Of a DNA stretch of 64,000 nt, positions 60,898 to 64,000 are shown piece by piece. Position 1 is the stretch's first letter; the number at the start of each line of letters is the position of its first letter. Location: the NCBI GenBank assembly GCA_963766605.1, contig CAVYAT010000007.1, forward strand, positions 1,054,001 through 1,118,000, in the 5' to 3' direction. Position numbers and translations under genes: made by a program. Below the pieces are notes generated by a model. That model did not search any database and had not been told where the DNA came from. It was given only the letters and a program-made list of their open reading frames with translations. This stretch comes from AC-49 sp963766605. GTDB taxonomy: Bacteria > Actinomycetota > Thermoleophilia > Solirubrobacterales > Solirubrobacteraceae.

Positions 60898-61701
60898 GTG
60901 ACCAACTCGCCTCTCGTCCGCGCCGGCGTGTCATTGCGGCTGCGCGCGCTCGACGCCCGCGACGCGCTGCGTGGGCGCCACGATCCGCGTGTGCCGCCGC
61001 GGCGCATGAACTTCGTCGGACTCGGCGACTTCGTCGGGACGGGCGACGAGTTCCTCGGACACTTCGTTGAGCTGGGCGGCCTGGAGCCCTCGGGTCGTGT
61101 ACTCGACGTCGGCTGCGGCATCGGTCGCATGGCCCGTCCGCTGGCCGGCTACCTCTCCAGTGACGGCGCCTACGACGGCTTCGACATCAACGCCGAAGGG
61201 ATTGCCTGGTGCCAGCCGCGTTACCGCGACCGCCCGAACTTCCGTTTCCGCCACGCCGATGTGCACAACAAGCTCTACAACCCGCGTGGCACGCTGGACG
61301 CGTCGTCGTTCGCCTTCCCGTACGACGACGACGCCTTCGACCTCGTCTTCGCGACGAGCGTGTTCACCCACCTGACGCAAGCCGAGACCGAGCACTACCT
61401 CGACGAGTGCGCTCGTGTCGCTGCGCCCAGCGGCCGGCTCCTGCTGACGTTCTTCGTGCTCGACGGCGTGGCGCGTCAGCAGATCGCCCGGGGCACCGCC
61501 ACGCTGCCGTTCCGGCCGCTGGATGAGCGCACGGCGGTCGTCGATCCTGAGGTGCCCGAGCAGGCGATCGCGTACGACGGGGTCTGGCTGCGGGCGACGC
61601 TGGCCGCGCGGGGGCTGCACGACATCGAGATCCACCCGGGCGGGTGGAGCGGCCGTGCGCCGGCGATCAGCTACCAGGACATCGTGGTGGCTCGTGGCTG
61701 A
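60898..61701 (+). CDS. Class I SAM-dependent methyltransferase (267 aa)
   Basis: The core has GRVLDVGCGIGRMARPLAGYL (SAM loop), an acidic residue in YDGFDINAEGI, and FPYDDDAFDLVFATSVFTHLTQAETEHYLDECARV. The substrate is not predictable; small-molecule and lipid/sugar methyltransferases look like this. GTG at 60898 is chosen for the leaderless spacing; an ATG at 60886 overlaps the -10 hexamer. The next gene begins 8 nt inside its end. Confidence 0.85.
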   Translation: MTNSPLVRAGVSLRLRALDARDALRGRHDPRVPPRRMNFVGLGDFVGTGDEFLGHFVELGGLEPSGRVLDVGCGIGRMARPLAGYLSSDGAYDGFDINAEGIAWCQPRYRDRPNFRFRHADVHNKLYNPRGTLDASSFAFPYDDDAFDLVFATSVFTHLTQAETEHYLDECARVAAPSGRLLLTFFVLDGVARQQIARGTATLPFRPLDERTAVVDPEVPEQAIAYDGVWLRATLAARGLHDIEIHPGGWSGRAPAISYQDIVVARG

Positions 61702-62533
61702 CTCCGTCTCGCGCCCGATCGACGTGATGTTCCAGGGCGTCGCCCACAGCATCTGCTGCCACCAGGTCGGCGATGTGCTCGTCGACGTCGGCCCCGAGTC
61801 CTCGCACGCGGCGCTGCTGGCGGCCCTTGGCGACGACGTCCCGCGCGCGCTCCTGCTGACCCACATCCACTTCGACCACGCCGGCGCGGCGGGGGCCCTG
61901 GTGCGCCGCTGGCCTGACGTCGAGGTCTGGGTCCACGAGCGCGGCGCGCGCCATCTCGTGGACCCCGAGCGGCTGGTCAACAGCGCGCGGCGGCTGTACG
62001 GCGACGACTTCGACCGCCTGTGGGGCGAGGTCGTCCCGATCCCCGAGGGCAACCTGCGCGTGCTCGAGGGCGGGGAGACGATCGGCGACTGGCGTGTCGC
62101 CTATACGCCCGGGCACGCGTCGCACCACGTCTCCTACCTCGACCAGCGCACGGGAGCTGCGTTCACCGGCGACGTCGCCGGCGCGCGGATCGGCAGCGGG
62201 CCGATGGTGCCGCCGACGCCGCCGCCCGACATCGACCTCGAGCTGTGGGCGCAGTCGATCGAGACGATCGCGGCGTGGGAGCCCGAGGCGCTGGCGATCA
62301 CGCACTACGGCACGTTCACCGACGTGGCCGAGCAGCTCGACTCGCTGCGCCGCGGGCTGCGCCACTGGGGGCAGCGGGCGCGCGAGCTGACCGATCCCGA
62401 ATACCAGAGCGAGATCAGCGCGACCTGGGCGGGGGATCCCGATGCACCGGCATACGACGAGGTCGTACCCGCTGCGACATTGTGGCCAGGGCTCCACCGT
62501 TACTGGGAGAAGCGGGTACCCTCAGGGGCATGA
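61694..62533 (+). CDS. MBL-fold metallo-hydrolase (279 aa)
   Basis: Metallo-beta-lactamase fold with the zinc motif THIHFDHAG, further ligands in TPGHASHHVSYL and GDVAGARIG, and the final His in ITHYGTF. These residues suggest a two-metal hydrolase. Substrates of similar proteins include thioesters, lactones and glutathione thiolesters; the sequence does not pick one. GTG at 61694 overlaps the methyltransferase and its stop overlaps clpS (ATGA). Confidence 0.87.
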   Translation: MADSVSRPIDVMFQGVAHSICCHQVGDVLVDVGPESSHAALLAALGDDVPRALLLTHIHFDHAGAAGALVRRWPDVEVWVHERGARHLVDPERLVNSARRLYGDDFDRLWGEVVPIPEGNLRVLEGGETIGDWRVAYTPGHASHHVSYLDQRTGAAFTGDVAGARIGSGPMVPPTPPPDIDLELWAQSIETIAAWEPEALAITHYGTFTDVAEQLDSLRRGLRHWGQRARELTDPEYQSEISATWAGDPDAPAYDEVVPAATLWPGLHRYWEKRVPSGA

Positions 62534-62817
62534 GTCAGACGATCGAGCTTCCCCGAACGCAGGGGCCCGGTTCCGGGCTGGGCGGGGAATGGCGCGTGAT
62601 CGTTCGCAACGACGATCACAACACCTTCGACCATGTCGCACGGACGCTTGCGGGGACCATTCCGGGCGTGTCGCTCGACCATGGCTTCGCGATCGCCGAC
62701 CGCATCCACGGCGCCGGTCTGGCGATCGTCTGGAGCGGACACCAAGAGCTGGCCGAGCATTACTGGGAGATGCTCGGGGATGCGGGGCTGACGATGGCCC
62801 CGCTCGAACCGGCCTAG
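62530..62817 (+). CDS. clpS: ATP-dependent Clp protease adaptor ClpS (95 aa)
   Basis: Delivers N-degron proteins to the Clp protease. The ClpS core is WRVIVRNDDHNTFDHVARTLAGTIPGV, with the NDDHNTF segment that forms the N-degron pocket, AIADRIHGAGLAIVW with the conserved His, and GHQELAEHYWEMLGDAGL. Length is normal. ATG at 62530 overlaps the MBL stop. The sigma factor gene starts 41 bp downstream. Confidence 0.9.
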   Translation: MSQTIELPRTQGPGSGLGGEWRVIVRNDDHNTFDHVARTLAGTIPGVSLDHGFAIADRIHGAGLAIVWSGHQELAEHYWEMLGDAGLTMAPLEPA

Positions 62818-62857
62818 TCCGGCTTCGCGCCCCGGCGGGCGGGAACCGGCTAACGGC

Positions 62858-63619
62858 ATGGATGAAGCCGCCAAGATCGCGAGCGCGTCGCGTGCTCAGC
62901 ATGAGCACGAGATGCTGCGCCGCTACCACGTCGACGGCGACCTCGAGGCGCGCGACCGCCTGGCCGAGGAGATGGTCCCGCTTGCGCGCGCGCTGGCCAG
63001 CCGCTACGTCGGCCGCGGTGAGCCGCTTGACGACCTCGTGCAGGTCGCGTGCGTCGGGATCATGAAGGCGATCGAGGGCTTCGACATCGAGCGTGAGGTC
63101 CGCTTCAGCTCGTACGCGACACCGACCGTGCTCGGGGAGCTCAAGCGCCACTTCCGCGACCGAACGTGGGCGATGCACGTGCCGCGCGGGATGCAGGAGC
63201 TGCAGCTGACGCTGGCGGAGATGCGCGACAAGCTGACCGGCGAGCTTGGGCGCTCGCCGAGCGTCAAGGAGCTTGCGGCCGCGGTCAACGTCCCGGTCGA
63301 GGAGGTGCTCGCGACGCTGCAGTCGATCGGCGCTCGGCGTACGCGCTCGCTCGACGAGCCGACCGGCGACCGTGACACGACGCTCGCCGACGCGCTCGGC
63401 GACGACGACCCGGAGCTGACGCGTGCCGAGATGCGGGTCCTGATCGGCGAGGCGCTCGACGTCCTGCGCCCGCGCGATCAGGAGATCCTGCGGCTGCGGT
63501 TCGCGGAGGACCTGACCCAGACGGAGATCTCCAAACGGGTCGGCGTGTCGCAGATGCAGATCTCGCGGATCATCCGCGAGTCGATCAATCGCCTGCGTCT
63601 GGAGATCGATCGGCGCTGA
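62858..63619 (+). CDS. RNA polymerase sigma factor, SigF/SigB type (253 aa)
   Basis: Group 3 sigma-70 factor with regions 2, 3 and 4. Region 2 has LARALASRYVGRGEPLDDLVQVACVGIMKAIEGFD and VRFSSYATPTVLGELKRHFRDRTW. Region 3 has LGRSPSVKELAAAVNV. Region 4 has LRPRDQEILRLRFAEDLTQTEISKRVGVSQMQISRII. This layout is that of general-stress SigB/SigF in actinobacteria, normally held by an anti-sigma kinase. No anti-sigma gene is in the window. It may be transcribed with clpS. Confidence 0.93.
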   Translation: MDEAAKIASASRAQHEHEMLRRYHVDGDLEARDRLAEEMVPLARALASRYVGRGEPLDDLVQVACVGIMKAIEGFDIEREVRFSSYATPTVLGELKRHFRDRTWAMHVPRGMQELQLTLAEMRDKLTGELGRSPSVKELAAAVNVPVEEVLATLQSIGARRTRSLDEPTGDRDTTLADALGDDDPELTRAEMRVLIGEALDVLRPRDQEILRLRFAEDLTQTEISKRVGVSQMQISRIIRESINRLRLEIDRR

Positions 63620-63974
63620 CGAGCTCCCCGGCCGGGTCGTCGGGGCCGTCGTGCGCGTCGTTGCCGTTGCCGTTCAGCGTGCCGTGGGCGACGCGGTCGG
63701 CCCACGAGTAGATGACCGGCACCTGGTACCAGCTCGAATGGTTGACGCGGAAGGCGGTGAACTCCGGCCCGTACCAGTACTTCTCGAAGTCGAGCTTCGC
63801 GTCGAACTCGGCGACCTGGAGGAACTTGTAGCGGTCGTCGCGGTTGCGGAACACCTCGTAGCTCGTTGCGCCGTAGCGCATCGCCACGGCCGCGATCTCC
63901 GACAGCGGCTCGACCATCGAGTCGTGGCGAAAGCCGGTCGTGTACCAGGGGATGTGAACGAACCCGCCGGCCAT
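63585..63974 (-). CDS. Hypothetical protein (129 aa)
   Basis: Not recognised. The main part (1-95) looks like a small alpha/beta domain: FRHDSMVEPLSEIAAVAMRYGATSYEVFRNRDDRYKFLQVAEFDAKLDFEKYWYGPEF. It has the look of a dimeric alpha-beta barrel (ABM-like) protein. A disordered, Gly/Asp-rich tail (GNGNDAHDGPDD) follows, and the last 35 nt overlap the sigma-factor gene end to end. Its ATG overlaps the stop of the gene at the window's right edge (TGATG). Confidence 0.6.
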   Translation of the reverse strand: MAGGFVHIPWYTTGFRHDSMVEPLSEIAAVAMRYGATSYEVFRNRDDRYKFLQVAEFDAKLDFEKYWYGPEFTAFRVNHSSWYQVPVIYSWADRVAHGTLNGNGNDAHDGPDDPAGELVSADRSPDAGD

Positions 63975-64000
63975 CAGGCTCCGACCTCCGCGTAGATCGC
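63974..64000 (-). CDS. C-terminal fragment of an upstream gene (5' end outside window)
   Basis: The last nine codons (AIYAEVGA then TGA) are open in the frame that stops at 63974-63976, and they overlap the start of the 129-aa gene by one base. Such overlaps are frequent in this window, so a coupled upstream gene is likely. Nothing can be said of its function. Confidence 0.45.
   Translation of the reverse strand, partial: AIYAEVGA

Overview
The window reads as chromosome of a high-G+C actinobacterium (roughly 70% G+C by eye). A deep-branching lineage of the Thermoleophilia/Solirubrobacterales kind is my best guess. The reasons are a LexA-boxed DnaE2, a GTP-type PEP carboxykinase, ethylmalonyl-CoA mutase of the MeaA type, a SigF/SigB-type sigma factor, a DipZ-type thiol-redox protein, many GTG starts, many 1-17 nt gene overlaps, and many start codons that sit 6-10 nt after a TANNNT hexamer (leaderless promoters). 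The lineage is inference. I see no rRNA, tRNA, CRISPR array, insertion sequence or phage. No gene-free stretch exceeds 300 bases.

Layout. 1-6.2 kb: tail of an ImuB/DUF6504-type protein, two exported unknowns, a glutathione S-transferase and SOS-regulated dnaE2. 6.2-10.1 kb: a membrane cytochrome c, a c-di-AMP riboswitch ahead of an unknown single-TM protein, a cysteine-free AhpD-like protein with an HxlR regulator, and glutamine synthetase. 10.1-19.3 kb: secreted proteins, including a tandem paralogue pair, a frameshifted DUF255 protein coupled to a TAP-like hydrolase, and a ridA-ilvA pair. 19.3-30.3 kb: a catabolic region resembling the Puu (gamma-glutamylation) pathway. It has an APC permease, aldehyde dehydrogenase, SDR, GntR regulator, glutamine-synthetase-like ligase, choline/ethanolamine-kinase-like protein and a GcvT-fused FAD oxidoreductase. 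30.4-39.2 kb: PAS-GGDEF protein, palindromic repeat, acyl-CoA synthetase/thioesterase/acyl-CoA dehydrogenase/SCP2 group, amidase, and an exported collagen-Hcp protein coupled to a methyltransferase. 39.2-47.8 kb: odd Fpg/Nei glycosylase, a sucC-sucD-ferredoxin operon and three tandem beta-helix paralogues. 47.9-52.3 kb: mcl, a secreted PT-rich protein, mch and pckG. 52.3-64 kb: lipoprotein, ArsR/SRPBCC pair with operator dyads reaching clpP, TMEM175 channel, truncated DUF6159 remnant, dipZ, moaA, ecm, and a methyltransferase-MBL-clpS-sigma run.

How the genes fit together. Ecm, Mcl, Mch and a plausible methylsuccinyl-CoA dehydrogenase are most of the distinctive late steps of the ethylmalonyl-CoA pathway for acetyl-CoA assimilation. 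The succinyl-CoA-ligase-like pair and PEP carboxykinase would carry the products into the TCA cycle and gluconeogenesis, and a CRP-type site lies before mch-pckG. Fatty-acid activation and oxidation genes would supply acetyl-CoA. The 19-30 kb region would feed in nitrogenous (perhaps N-methylated) substrates. RidA would protect against the reactive product of IlvA.
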